Made by a program: the position numbers and the translations under genes
Notes under the pieces: model-generated
The model's database searches: none
Seen by the model: only the letters and a program-made list of their open reading frames with translations
Told to the model about the DNA's origin: nothing
Source: Thalassomonas actiniarum
GTDB lineage: Bacteria; Pseudomonadota; Gammaproteobacteria; Enterobacterales; Alteromonadaceae
Length of the DNA: 64,000 nt
NCBI RefSeq assembly: GCF_000948975.2
Contig: NZ_CP059735.1
Location: forward strand, 5,454,603 to 5,518,602
Reading direction: 5' to 3'
Part shown: in pieces, positions 28,301 to 43,300 of the stretch
Layout: each line of letters opens with the position of its first letter
Numbering within the stretch: the stretch's first letter is position 1

Positions 28301-31300
28301 GTCCTGATCTTTAAAGGCACTGGCATGCTGACTTGAGCCACGGGCACTGCCCTGATCGCCGCCGCCGACAAAACTCACGCCGCCGCTGCTTACCAGGGTC
28401 AAAGTGCTGCCTGTCGCTACCGCCTCTTGCGCCGCCAGGTTATCCGCCCGGCTTGAATCGGCATCGCTGTCAAAACGGGGATCGTTTGCCGCCACACCGT
28501 CCGTTGGCGTCTCATTGATCGCCAGCTGCTCATGCCCGGCCAGTGCCAGCGGGCCATCGGTGAAACCTGCCGCTTGTCGCTGCCGGGCCGTTAAACTGTT
28601 GTAACTGCTGCCCTGACTGACGGCATCGGTGCTCTGGCTGGTCGTTTGCTGATAACCCGCCACCGCCTGATTATTTTGCGCCACATTCAATGACACACCA
28701 GAGCCGACAATAAGTTCACTTCCCGCTGTCCCCTGGTTTTGCTCAGCTGCCCCGACTACTGTTTGGTTGTTAACCTGGGCAACACCGCCCACCTGGTTCT
28801 GGCTATAACCGTTATCGGTTAAATCGCTGCTACCGGCAGCACTGCCGCTGCTGACCGCCACCTGGCTGTCCAGCTCGCCATTGCCGTCAAAGTTTGCCGA
28901 CTGCTGTGAGCCGCTGGCAAGAGTGGCTTGCTCGCCATTGCTGATGGCTTGCCCGGTGGCCGTGGCGCTGCCGGAGGTCCGCTCATTGGTATTGCCGCTG
29001 GCGGCTATGCTGACCGAGCCGGTATTGGCGCTGCTGCTCTGGCTGTTATTGCCGCTGAAGTTTTCCTGCTGGTTTTGCAAAGCCACGCTGACATTGGTGC
29101 TGGCATTGCCGCTGACACCGCTGGCGCTCTGGCTCTGGCCGCTGGTGCTTTGGCTGGTACCGTTACTGGTGTTGACACTCGCACTCTGGCTGCTGTTGCT
29201 GCCGGCGCTGCCGCCGCGGGAAGCCGAGCCGCTGGAACCGCTGACACTGGTGCTGGCGCTGCGGCTGCCGGGGCTACTCGGGCTGGCATCATTGGCTTCA
29301 AGCTGACCGGATAAGTTACCACTGATGGAGCCGCCTGCCGCTATAGTGCCGTAGGCGCCGCCGATAAAGTTGGTCTCGGTAGAAGTACCGGTCTCGGTTT
29401 CGCTTTTATATTTATAGACATCAGGCTCATCACAGGTGCCGTTATTAACCCCCACCAGACATTTGGCTACCCAGGTTTCTTTAACCTCAGTAATGGTAGA
29501 AATACTCTTATTCTGGGCGCTGTTATTGGTTAGGCTGCTGCCGGAAAGGGTGATATTGCCGCCAGCAGAAATCGTACTGTAGTTGTTGGTAATATTGCCG
29601 CTTAAACTTAAATTGTTGCCTGCGGCTATGACACCGGCAGTGCCGCTGACCGAGGCATTATAAACCGTGGTACTGGTGGTGGTTTTATTGACATAAGCGT
29701 ACTTTTCCCGGGACGAATTATAACCGCTAAAGCCGGGGTTTCTTGGCTCGCTGCCGCCGGAAGTCTCGACTGTGGTTTCCCCCTCGCTATAGCTGGTTGA
29801 ACCGCCGCCGCTGCGGTTATTGGTAATAGTGCCCGTCAGGGTCAGGTTACGGGCAGCACCGATAGAGCCGGCATTATTGGTAATGGTGCCGCCACGCAAG
29901 GTAGCGTCGCCGCCGGAATAAATACTGCTGGTATTGGTAATATTGCCGTCTATGGTCATGTTGGCGCCGGCAAACAATAAATTGCTGTTGCTGGCATTGC
30001 CGTTGATATCCAAAGTACCCGCCGCGGCCACAGTGCCGCTGTTGGTGATATTGCCGTTCACCGTTAAAGTGGCATCGCTGCTTAAAGTGCCGGTGTTGCT
30101 GATGCTGCTGAAATTAAGCTGACCGTTGCCGTCAGACTTTATGCTGCCGCTGTTGGTCAGGGCGCCGCCACTTAAGGTTGCAGTGCCGCCGGCCACTACG
30201 GTGCCGCGGTTGGTAATATTGTTGCCGCTGGTATTTAGCACCAGGTTGCCGCTGGCGCTTAAGGTATCGCCGCTGGCCAGGTTAAAGGCGCTGTAGGTGG
30301 TCAGATTAAGGTCGCGGCCGTAAATTTTCCCCAGCGCTAATATGTTACTGTCCACGGTCACGCCGCCGTCAGATTGCAGCGAGCCGCTATTGCTTAAACT
30401 ACCGGCATCGATATCAAGCGCACTTTTACCGCTGATGGTGCCCGAGTTGGTTAAAGTATTACTGCTTTGAATATCCGCCGCACCGTTTCTGCTGGCCAGA
30501 GTACCGCTGTTGTTGATGCTCGTGGCGCTGGCGGTCAGGGCTGAGGCCGCTGAAATAATACCGCTGTTGCTTAAACTGGAGCCGCCGCTCAGTTTGATAC
30601 TGCCGTTGGCCAGGATCAAACTGCTGCCGCCGTCGTTTTTTACACTGCCGGCATTGATATCGAGCACACCTGTGCCCGCCGAGGTAATCTGGCCGTTGCT
30701 GTTATCCAGGGCGCCTTGCGCCATGATCACTAAACTGCTGCCGTCATTGGCAATCTTGCCGCCCGTGTTATTGATTGAACTGGCATCCAGTACCGAGTTG
30801 CCGTTATTAAAGCCGATAACATCGCCGCCGACATTGCTGAACCAGCTGCCGGCATCAATATCAAAGTCTGCCGCAGTAATGGCGCCGCCGTCGTTATTGA
30901 TGCTGGAGCCGGCATCCATCACCAAAGCACCGGCGGTGGCGATCCGGCCGCTGTTTTGCGTGATGCTGCCGCTGGCACTGACCGTTAAGGTGCCGCTGCC
31001 GCTATGACTGATGGTGCCGCCGCCGTTGCCTAAATTGCCGCTGGTGGCTTTTACGGTAAAACTGCTGTTGGTGGACTGTATAGTACCGTTGCTGTTATCC
31101 AGGCTGCCGGCAAGGATCTGCCCGCTGCCGCTGCCGGTCGAAGTAATGGTACCGCCATTGTTGTTCACCGTACCGGCGCGGATATCGACATTGTTGCCCT
31201 GCATTAAACCATTGCTGTTATTGACCGTGCCTGAGGTATTGATGCCTAAGGTGCCGTCGGCAATCAGTTGGCCGCCCTGGTTCTCCACCGCACTGTTGAT

Positions 31301-34300
31301 CTGCAAATCGCCTTCGGTATACAGGTTGCTGTTGGTATTAACAAAAGTGCCGCTGGTGTCTATGCTCAGCGCCCGTTTTGCATAAAGATCGCCGCTGCCG
31401 CTGAGGTTGCCCTGCAAGCTAGCGGTGCCTGCGGTAGAAACCTTACCGCCGTCGATATCCAAACTGCCGTTATTGCCCAGTACCAAAGTGCCGGTACCGG
31501 CATGGATCAGCTGGCCGCTGTTGGTTACCGAGCCGCCAAAGCTCATGCTACTGCCACTGTTGTAAATGGTGCCCGCATTGGTAAGCTGGTTGACCGCTAA
31601 GTTCATGGCATTGCTGCCGGTACCGCTCGCCACCAGGACCCCGGAGCCGTTATTGTTGAACTGGCTGCCGCTAAAGCTGGCGTTTGCACCTTCGATGCGG
31701 CCGCTGTTGGTTAAGGTAGAGAAGCCACTAACGCTCAGATCATCCGCCGAGAGCGTACCCGAATTGCTGATGGTGCCGGCACTAAGGTCTGCGCTGTTGC
31801 CTCCGTAGAGCAAATTGCTGTTGCTGATGCTGGAGCCGCTGAGATCTAAACTATTGGCAGCAGAAATCTGGCCGCTGTTGCTGATGCCCGACGAGCCGCC
31901 GTTAACGGTGATATTTTGCGCGGTAATGCGCGCGCTGCTGCCGTTGGTTAAACCGCCGCTAAGGCTTAATGCACCCGCCGCCTGCAACTGGCCGCTGTTA
32001 TTGACACTACCCGCCGCCAGCACTAAGTTGCCATCGGTCGCCACCGTGCCGCTGTTTTGCATGGTGCCCGACTGGCTCAGGGTAAAGCTGCCGCTGCCCT
32101 TATGGATTAAATTGCCGCCGCTGTTGCTGATGTTATTTAACGACAGCAACCAGTTTTGCGCATAACTGGCCAGGGTGCCGCCGCTGTTGTTGATGGTACC
32201 GAGGCCGGATAAGTTCAGGGAGTTGCCGGTGCTGCTGCTCGCCAGTACCGTACCGCTGCTGTTATTTAACGAACTGCCGCTAAGCGCCACAGTGCTGCCA
32301 TTGATAGAGCCGCCTGAGTTATCTAGTGCGCCGCTGCTGCTGACACTCAGGCTCTGCCCCTGCATCACCCCCGAGCGGTTGGCTACCGTCGCTGCGCTCA
32401 GCTGCAACTGACCGTCCGACTGCACCACGCCGCCGTTATTACTGAAACTGCTGCCGCCGTCGATATTCAAACTGCCGTTGGCGGCTAAGGTGCCTGAGGC
32501 ATTATTGATACTGCCGGCATCTACCGAAGCACTGCTGCCGGAGAAGATCACACCGCTGCTGTTGGTTAAGCTGCCGTTGGCATCTAAGTTTAAGCTGCCG
32601 CCTGCCACCACAGAGCCGCTGCTGTTATTGACGGCGCCGCCGATATCCAGGGTTAAGTTACCCGCCGACTCTATCTGACCGCCGCTGCTTTGTAGGCTGC
32701 CGGCGGTCAATACCTGGCTGCCACGGGAAGTGATCACCCCGGAATTATTATTAAGCGTGCCCGTATTCAGAGCCAAACTGCCCTGGGAGATCAGCGCGCC
32801 GCCGCCGTTATCAAAACTGCCCGCCTGACTGATGGTTAAGGCGCCATTACCCTGTAAGCGGATTTGCCCGCCGTTATTGGACAAAGAGCCGATATTTCTG
32901 AGATCTAAATTGCTGCCGTTTGACTCGATAATACCGCTGCTGTTATTGGTCAAAGCGCCGCTGACGGTTAAGTCCAGGCTGTTGCCGCTGCCGCTTCTTG
33001 AGAGCAACAAACCGCCGCTGTTATCCAGGTTAGTGCTGTTAACACTTAAGGTATCCGCCTGGATCACACCGCCGCGGTTAGTTATTTCATTGATGGTTAA
33101 ACGGACATCCTGCCCGGAAATCACTGCCTGCTGACCATTGACGCTGTCGTTGCTTAAGCTGCTTAATGCCAGTGCAATCACCCCGCCGCTGGCCAGGGTA
33201 CCGCCGTTATTATTCAGCGAGCTGAAACCGGATAATGCCAGGCTGCCGCTGCCCTGGTGGATCACTGTGCCTTGCTGGTTGTTAAAGCTCGCACCGCTGA
33301 TTTCCATATTGCTGGCGCTGCTCGCCATCACACCGCCGTTGCCGTTGTCTAAGGCGCCGCTGGTGTTGATGCGATAGACACTGCCGCTGCCGGTAATGCT
33401 GCCGCCGCTGTTGTTTAAACTGCTGGCATCCAGGGTTAATGAACCGCCGGCAAACATGCCGCCGCCGGTGTTGTTGACGGCGCCGCTGTCGATATCGAGC
33501 GCCTGTGCGGCTTCTATCGTACCGCCCTGGTTGCTCAGGCTGCCCTGAAGGGTAATATCCCCCAGACTCAGCAGCTGCCCCTGGTCATTGATGACATTAT
33601 TGGCTGTCAGGGTGCCGCCGCTTAGCAGCAGGATCTCACCCTGGCTGTTATCAATGCCGTTATTCAGCGTTAAACCCGTGCCCCGGGTCTGGATCACGCC
33701 GCTGCGGTTGTTGATCTCATTGGCGGTATTAAGGGTTAAAGACTCGTTTTGGCTGGAGCTGGCATACAATACCCCGGAGTTGCTGATATTGGTTGCCGTC
33801 AGGGTCAGTAATTCACCGGCCAGAGTACCGCTATTAACCAATTGCCCGCTGTTTAGCGCCAGTTGACCCGCCTGGATCACCCCGGCATTGTTAACATTAC
33901 CGGCATTGATAGCTAAAGCACCGACACCGCTGATCTCACCGCTGCTGTTTAAATTGGCCAGAGTCAGGGCAAAACTGCCGGCCCCCTGCTGCAGCAAGAC
34001 ACCGCTGCCGTTATTTAAGGTATCCGCTGCCAGGGTAAGGTCACCGCTTTGGTTATAAACCAGGCCGTTGTTGTTGGCCAGCTCATCCGTCAGGCTCAGC
34101 GCCAGATCTGAGGCCGAAAGCAGCTGACCGCCGGTGTTGTTCAGGCTGTTGGCATCTAGCTCAAGTACCCCTTCCGCCAGTAATACCCCGGAAGTATTAT
34201 CGAGATCATAATTACTGTTAAGGGTGAGATCTCCCGATGCCTGGATCACTCCCGAAGTATTGTTTAATGCTTCACCGCCACTCTCGCCATCAAGGTTGAG

Positions 34301-37300
34301 GGTCACATTGCCTAAACCGGCAATAACACCGCTTTGGTTGTTCAGCGCCTGCGTGCTGCTGATCACAAACTCGCCGCTGCCGGTATGGCGCAGGGTGCCT
34401 CCCTGGTTATTGATATTCTGGTTATCCAGGGTCCAGTTGCTGCTGTTGACCTCAAGCTCTCCCCCCAGGCTGTTATCGAATAAACCGGAAAGGGCTAAGG
34501 TGAAGCTTTCACCGCCGGAGAGTACCAGGCCGTTTTGGTTGTTGATATTGGCCAGGGTCAGGGCCATGGAGGTTGAAGACTCTAACACGCCCCCTTGGTT
34601 ATCGATATTGCTGCTGTCGATATCGAGATTGGCGGCGCTGATCACGCCACTGCCGTTATTGCTCAGGCTCTGGCTGGTAATGGTCAACAGGTTTTCGCTG
34701 CGGATCAGACCGCCGTTGCTGCTGATGTTCCCGGCATCAAGGGTAAGCTTATCGCCGGCGGCAATCACGCCGCTGCCGTTAATGATATCGGCGGCATTGA
34801 CAGTTAACTGCTCAACATCACCGATAATGCTGCCGTTGTCGTTTGTCAGGGTTTGGGCTATATCCAGGGTGGCGGTGTCGCCGAAACTGCTGATCTCGCC
34901 GCCGGTATTATCGAGATTATCCAGGGTTAACCGGTTATTGCCGCTTACCTGGAGCACACCGTTTTGGTTATTGAGATCGCCGCCGCTCAGGGCAAAATCT
35001 GCCAGCGCGTAAACAGCGCCATCCTGGTTGATCAGCTGAGCCAGGCTTAACAAGCCGCTACCGGCATGTACTAAGATGCCCTGGCTGTTGTCTACCGCCT
35101 GGTTAAACACCAGCTGCTCGCCGTGGCTTTGTATTTGTCCGCTGTTAGTGATGCCGCCGCCGGCATTGATGGTCAACGACTGGCCAGAGGTACCGGTTGC
35201 CAGTATTAAACCGCTGTTATCAAAACTTGTGCTGTCGATGTCGAGCTGCTCACCCTGGAGCGTGCCTTGGTTATTGAGGCTGGTCACATCAAGCTCAAGC
35301 GAAGCGGCATCGATCACCCCCTGGTTATCCAGGTTGGCGGCAAGCAGTTGTAATTGCTGCGCCGAGGTAATTTGCCCCGAGCCGTTGCTGAGATTATTGG
35401 TCACCGTCAGCTGCAGCTTTTCCGTGTTTTGCTGGCTGATAAGTCCGCCGTCATTACTGAGATCAAGGGCATTGATGGCGGCATCGGCCGCCGTGGTGAC
35501 GATTTGTCCCGAATCATTATCGAGCAAGCCGGCGATGGTCATGGCAAAACTCACATTGCCCGCCACTAAGCCCCCGGCATTGGTCAAGCTGTCGGCGTTG
35601 ACACTCAGGTTATCGGCGTGGATCAAACCGTCATTGTTATTGATGGTTTCACTGGCCAGGCTGATATCTGTTGCCAGAATTTGTCCGCCGTCGCCACTAC
35701 CGTTGGCCAGGCTGTTGTCGATATTTTTGCTGCTCAGCACCAGGTTTTGTGCGCCGATCACCCCGCCCTGGTTATTGACAGAATCGCTAATGGTTAAGGT
35801 CATTAACTCTTGGGCAAACACCAGCAGATTACCCTGGCTGTTATTTATATTGTCCAGCACCAGGGTCATACCGTTATCCGCCTGCACCAGGCCGGCAGTA
35901 TTGGTCAGGGTGGCAGCCGTTAGCGCCAAGCGCCCCTCGGTTAACATTTCCCCCTGGTCGTTATTTACTTCGCCTGTGGTATTAAGGGTTAAGCTGCCCT
36001 CTCCCAGGTGGGCAATTTGTCCCGTCTGGTTATTGATGGCCATATCCGTTAACGAGAGGTCTTCGCCGTAGCTGATCAGCGCACCGCTGTTGGTTAAACT
36101 GTCGGTGGCCAGTTGCAGGCTTTCACCCGAGGTTCCTCTGGCGACAATGTTGCCGCTGTTGTTGAGCCCTGTGCTGGTCAGCACCGCCTGCCCGGCGACG
36201 ATATCGCCGCTGTTGTCCAGGCCCTGGCTGTTGACGGTCAGCCGGGCAGCATCTATGGCGCCCCGGTTGTTGATATTGGTACTGTTAAGGGTTAATTCAG
36301 CGGCGCTGAGGCTGCCTTCACTGGTCAGGTTTTCGCTATTAACCACGACATTGCTGTTACCGGCAATGGTGCTGATATTGGTCGCGGGATCTGTCAGCGA
36401 CAGGCCGTTATCTAAACTGCCGGTGTTAATGGTTAGCATATCCGTGCCGCTATGGCTGATGGTGCCGCCGCGGTTATCCAGGCTGGTCGCCGAGATCAGT
36501 GCCTGCTCGCCGGCGCCATATACTTGTCCGAGCTGGTTATCCAGGGCATTGGTCACATTAACCGTCAGGCTTTGCCCGTTTTCACCCAGCGCCAGCACTT
36601 GTCCCTGGTTATTATCCAGTTCGTCGGCATCTAAGGTTAAGGTTTGGGTGCCGATCAAAGCCCCCTGGCGGTTAAGCAGCTGCTCGCTGTCCAGGGCTAA
36701 ATTGGCGGCAACAATTTCCCCCTGGTCATTGGCCAGGGTATCGGCTTTCAGGTTTAAGCTGCCGTCACTCAGCAATAAACCGCCGTTATTATTTAGGGTA
36801 TCGACCGCCAGGCTATCGAGTACTTCCAGGGTAAAGACCCCCCGGCCATAATGGAGAATTTGCCCGTTATCGTTATTAAGCACCAGATTGCCAAGGCTGA
36901 AGTTTTCGCCGTTGGTGGCAATGACCCCGGTATTATCCAGGGTTTGCAGCGCCAGCAGCAGGCTTTGCTCCTGCTCTCCCGCCGCCAGCAACTGCCCGCT
37001 GTTGGTTAAGGCAGCTAAAGTCAGCTGCGCCTGCTGCGTTTCGATCACACCGGCATTATTTAATGTATTAGCCGCCAGGGTCAGTTGTTGCGCCTGGATG
37101 TTACCGTCACTGGTAAAGGTATCGCCGCTAAGGGTGAGGTTATCCGCCAGCAGCGCGCCGCTGTTGTTCAAATCTGTGGCGGTAACGGATAAAGCGCTGG
37201 CAGAGCCGATAGAGCCGGTTGACAGGTTATCCAATAACGCCGTGGTCAGGGTCAATAAACCGTTACCTGCGTAGCTGATATCGCCGCTGTTGCTGATGCT

Positions 37301-40300
37301 GGCCGCAGTGATTTTCCCGCTGTCGCCGTTTGCATAAATCAAACCCTCCCGGTTGTCCAGGGTGGTGGTCACCGTCAGATCCAGGCTTAATCCTGAATCG
37401 GCAAAGGCGGCGATTTCCCCGCCTTCATTTAACAAAGTATTCGTGGCAATCACCGCCTGATCGGCGTAGATATTACCCTGGCGGTTGACCAAACCGGTCA
37501 GGGTCAGCGCCAGTTGGCCGTTGCTGTTAATCAGGCCGTTGATGTTATTCAGGTTTGTCGCACTAATCGTCAGGCTGCTGGCCGCCAAAGTGCCTGAGTT
37601 GTTGATTTCGCTGCTGCTGACGGTTAACGCATCGGCACTGATCAAGCCGTTATTGCTGATATTGGTGACATTAATATCAGCCGTACCACCACTGAGCCGG
37701 GCGCTACTTTCCTGGGTCAGGGTTTGCGCTTGCAGCGTTAATTCATTGGCGGCGATGATGCCGTTACTGGTCAGGGTATTGGTATCCAGTGCCAACTGCT
37801 GCGCGGCGACAATTTCTCCCGAGTCACCGTTAATGATATCGGTCACGGTCAGGGTGGCGTTATTGGCCATCAGGCTGCCTTGCTCATTGGTCAGCTGCTC
37901 GGCAGTGATGCTAAGGTCTTGCAAGAACTCCATGCTGCCCTGGCTGTTATCAAGCTGTTTAAGCTGCAACTGGTTATCCAGGGCATTGGAAGCAATGACA
38001 CCGCCGGTATTGTCTAAGTTTTCGCTGATATTCATCACCAGCTGATCGCCGCCGGTCACCACCAGCTGACCGCCGCGGTTGTTGACTTGCTCTGTGGTGA
38101 TAGCTACATCCTGCATCGCCTGAAGCAGACCGCTGCTGTTGTCTAAACTGTCGGCGGTTAAACTGAGCTCGCCGTCCACCAGCCATTGTCCCTGGTTGTT
38201 GACCGTGGCGGCATTGACTAAGGTATCGCTTGCCTGGATCAAACCGCTATTGGTTAAGTTATCCAGCGCCAGGGTAAGTTCGGCGGCGCTGATACCAGCG
38301 TCGGTCAAATTCAGCAGCTGGCCGACCGTCAAGACCATATTGCCCTGACTATAGATCAGACCGTTATTGGTCAATGCATCCGCTGTTAAGGCAAGCGCGC
38401 CGTTTGTGGCAATCTGCCCCTGGCTGTCATTATTGTTGTCGCTGTTTATCCGGGTAATATCCAGCGTCAGGGTACCGCTGCCGCTATGGCTGATGCTGCC
38501 GCCAAAATTTTCCAGCTCTGCGGCGCTGATCAGGGCAGACTCGGAAGCGGCAAAGATACTGCCGTTTTCATTGCTGATATTTTCTGTTACCGCTACCGTC
38601 AGCGCCTGACCGCTTTCGTTAAAGGCTTCGATAACGCCGTTATCGTTGATCAGGCTGTCACTGGTGATCGCCACCTGGCCGCCGGCTAAACGTCCGCCGC
38701 TATTGTCCAGGGTCCGGGCAATATTCAGGGTTAATAACTGCTCGGCCAGGAGCACAATGTCACCGTCGATATTATTGAGTTCATCCAAGGTGATAACGGC
38801 GCTGCCGCCCGCCTGGATAAGGCCCTGATCGTTATTGACCACGCCAGTGGTTAAGGCAAGCGAGCCTTGTGTGGCAATGATACCGGCGACATTGTTTAAT
38901 TCATTCTGGACATCCAGGGTTAATACCCCGGCGCCGAAATGGGCCAGGGTGCCGCCTGTGTTATCAAACAACATATCCCTGAGAGCCAGGGTTTCGCCGT
39001 TGCTGATAATGCTGCCGCTGTTGCCAAGCTGGTCTACCGTAAGGGCCAGGCTGTTGCCGGCAGTGCCGCTGCTGCTTAAACTGCCGCGGTTATTAACCTG
39101 CCTCGCCGCCAGGGAGATCTGCTGAGCCAGGATATCGCCCTGGTTATCCAGGGTGTCGGCACTGATATCGAGGTTGGCAGCGGCAAGCAGCTCACCGCTT
39201 TGCGTGATGGTTTGCGCGGTTATCGATAGCTGATCGGCGCTGATGCTACCCTGTGTGGTTAATGCCGTGCTATTCAGGGTTAACTGACCGTTGGCCGCCA
39301 CCTGCCCTGATCCCAGGTTATCCAGGGTCGTGGTATTCACTTGTAATTCGCCGTCGCCGGCAAGTACGATGGCGCCGTCGCTGTTGGTTAGTCCGCTTGC
39401 GTTGATCTGCGCATTCTGGCCGGCAATCAGCAGCTGACCCGAGCTATTGTCAAAGTTGTTGCTGATATTGATCTCGGCAGCAGCCGGCAGTATGCCATCC
39501 TGCATTGAACCCTGGGCCTGGGAAACCAAAATCTGCCCCTGGGTATTGGTTAAATTATCCGCAGCTATGCTAAGTTGTCCGCCGCTGATCTCTCCCTGGC
39601 TGTTATCGATTTCCGGGCTGTTAATGTCAAGCAGCGCGCCGCTTGCAAGGATACCGGCAACATTATTGACCTGCCCGGTAGTCAAGGTCATATCGCTACT
39701 GCTTTGTATCAGGCCCTGACTGTTATTGAGAATATCCGACGTTAAAGCCAGCCGACCGTTAGCGACTAATTCGCCGCCGGCATTTTCCAATGTTTGCAGT
39801 ACCTCCAGGGTAAAGACCCCGGCACCGGCATGCACTATGCTGCCGCCGGTGTTATCCAGCAACATTTGTCTCAGGGACAGGTTTTCCCCGCCCGAGTAGA
39901 TCACCCCGCTGTTATTCAGCGTCGGCGTTGTGATCGCTAAGCTTTCCCCGCTCTGGCCCAATGCCTGGATATAACCCGAGTTAGTCAGCTGATCTGTGGT
40001 TAAACTTAATCCTTCTGCGCTGATGCTGCCTTCATTGCCAAGCCGGTCGGCATCAAGCATTAATTGCCCTTCACCGGTGATTTGTCCCGTGCCCAGGTTA
40101 TTCAGCTGCGCGGCGGTGATGGCGCCGTCACCGACAAGGTAAATTTCGCCGTCAGTATTATCCAGCTCAGCAACTGACAGGCTGTTTTCGCTGCCTGCGC
40201 TGTAGATCAAGCCGCCGGTATTGTCCAGGTGTGAGTCCGGGTTGGCGCTCAGCTCCAGCCTCAGTGCAGCTGCCACATCCGACAGTGCCGCCAGCTGGCC

Positions 40301-43300
40301 GCCGCTGTTGTCCAGGCTATCGGTGACTATCGCCAAGGAACCGGCCTGGATTTGTCCCTGCTGATTTAACAGCTCGGGGGTAGTGATCGCTAAACTTTCG
40401 GTGCTGCTGATTTGTCCCTGGCTGTTATTCAAGCTAGCGGCACTCAGGGTGAGCTCTCCCGCCGTCGCGATCACCCCGGACTGGTTATTTAAATCAGCCG
40501 GGGTATCAATACTCAGCACACCTGAACCGGCATGCATGATAGTGCCCCCCTGGTTATCCAGGACCAGATCGCTCAGGTTGAGATTTTCACTGTTGCTGTA
40601 AAGGGTGCCGCTGTTGGTTAAACTGGCGAGATCAAGTTCAAGTTCGGCGCCGCTGCTTAACCCCGAAACCTGGATCACACCGCTGTTGGTCAGACTGCCA
40701 CCGGAAATCGCTGCACTTTGTGTTAACAGCTCCCCTGAGTTGGTGATATTGGTGGCATTAAGCTGCAGCAGATCCGAGATAAAGCTGCCGCTGTTGTTGA
40801 AGGCGCTTGCCGTTAGCGAAGCTGAAGCACTGCTGATCACACCGGCATTTTCCAGGGAAGACGCTGAAACGGTTAATGTGCCGGCCGCACTGATCACGCC
40901 ATCTTCGCCGTTATCTATGTCACCAACGACCAGGTTTACATTATTGGCAACAAGGCTGCCGCTTTCGTTATTCAGGCTTTGGCTGCTTATCAGTCCCTGG
41001 CTGCTGTTAATTTCAATAATGCCCGACTGGTTATTCAGGGTATTGCCGACAGCCAGCTCACTGGAGCTGCCGCCCAGGTTAACGATTTGTCCCTGGCGGT
41101 TATCGAGCGCAGTGGCATTAATACTGAAATCTTCAGTTGACTGGAGCAGCCCCTGCCGGTTATCCAGATTATTAACGGTAATATTCAACACCTGCCCGGC
41201 GGAAATTTCACCGTTAAGGTTATTCAGGGCGGCCTGTGCCAGATCAACTTGTCCCTGCCCATAAATCACGCCGTTTTCATTGACCAGGGTATTATTACTG
41301 TCAAGGCGCAGCACACCCGAGCCAAAATGCAGTAGCTGACCGCTGTTTTCTACGGCGATATCCAGCAGGGTAAAATTCTGGCCATGGCTTTCGATACGGC
41401 CGCTGTTTTCCAGCTGCCTGCCCTGTATAGATAAGGCATCCGCCGCCTCACCGCTGGCCAGTAATAAGCCGCTATTTTTCACGGAAGCCGTATTTAACGT
41501 CAACTGCTGTGCCTGGAGAGTGCTGTTAAGCTCGTTATCTAAACTGCTGGCGGCAATGGTAACGGCATCAGCGCTGATTAATGCCTCTCCCTGGTTGACG
41601 ACAGTATTTGCTGTCAGGTTCAGCTGCTCCGTTGCCGTCAAAAAGGCATCCTGATTAAGCAACTCGCCCGTGGTGATTGCCAAATTTTGCCCGCTGATTT
41701 GTCCGCCATTGTTGGTCAGGCTTTCACTGATATTGGCGGTTAAACTTGAACCGGCTTCAATCAGGCCCTGTTGGTTATTCAGCTGCTGCCCGCTCAGGCT
41801 GACGGACTGTTCACTGATAAGCTGTCCGCCAAGATTTTCCAGGGTATCGGCATCAATGGTCAGTGTTTGCTGTGCCTGGATATTGCCGAGTTCGTTTACC
41901 AGCTGGCCGGCATTGATGGCAATCAGCTGGCTGACAAGGTTACCGCCAAGATTGCTTAGACTATTGACGCTCAGGGCCAGTTCATTACCGGCGGAGATCA
42001 CCCCGTCACTGTTGGCCAGGTTGTCGCTGGTAATGTCGGCATTATTGCCTGTCCAGATCATGCCCTGGTTATTGTCCAGCACCGCGGATTCCAGGCTCAG
42101 CCGGCCGCTACCGCTGTGCACTAACTGCCCCTGCTCGTTGATGATATTGGCGGAGGTTACAGTCAAATTATTGCTGTAGGCTTCGATAGTGCCGAAACTG
42201 TTGTCCAGGCGTTCACTGATATTAAGCTGTAAACTGTTGTCTTGCTGGTCAAAGGCGGCAATAACCCCCTGGGCGTTGCTAAGCTCCCGGGCGCTGAGGG
42301 AAACCAGATCTCCCTGGATATTACCGCCGGTGTTGATAAGTTGATCGCCTGACAACACCTGCTGTTTCGCCACGATCAGTCCCTGGCTGTTATCCAGGGT
42401 TTGCGCCATATTCAGCGCCAGGACACCATTGCCCAGGTGGTTGATTTGCCCGCCGTCATTGCTTAAGGCATTGGCGGCAACCGTGATATTTTCGCTGCCA
42501 AATTGCAGTACACCGCCGTTATTGTTCAGGGTTTGCGAGATATTCAACTGAGGGCTTAATGAATCGGCAAACAATAAATGACCGCTGTTATTAAGGTTAT
42601 CCAGGGTAAAGTTGCTGCTTGCCTGGACTTCCAGGGTGCCGCTGTTGCTGAAATCTCCCGTGGTCAGCTGTAAAGCTCCCTGCGTTAGCCAGTCTCCCTG
42701 ATTTACCACTTGCTCGCTGGCATTGATGTCGGCTAAACCTTCGGTGACCACTAAACCGCCATTCACCTGAAAGTTTTGCCCGTCAACGTTAAGTGTTCCC
42801 TGTTCGCCGTATTGATAGAGCTGGCCCTGCTCGACACTGAAATCATTGAGACTGATATTTACGTCATTGGCCTGGATATTGCCGTTATTAACCCCGGCTC
42901 CCCCGCTCAGGGTAAGGGTCTCACCGCTGAGTTCACCGGAGTTTGTCAGCTGTAAAGCGTCGATATTGATATTATCCGACTGGATCAAGGCGTTTTCTTC
43001 ATTTACCAGCTCACCGGCCGAGATTGCCATTCCAGAAATATTGGCGATATTGCCCGCATTGGTGAGGCTGCCGGACACTTCGATGGATAAAGCGGCACCC
43101 GTTTGCAGCTGGCCTTCACCGTCTAAACCGGCATAAATTTCTCCGCCCTGGTGTAATGCTGCGCTATTGATATCCACCTTAGTTGCCGCCGCCAGCGTGC
43201 CCTGGTTATTCAGGCTGCCGCCGGCTGCAATGCTCACCTGCTCGGCATAGGTACTGCCTGAGGTGGTGATATCGCCACTGACCGAGTTCAGCCTGACACT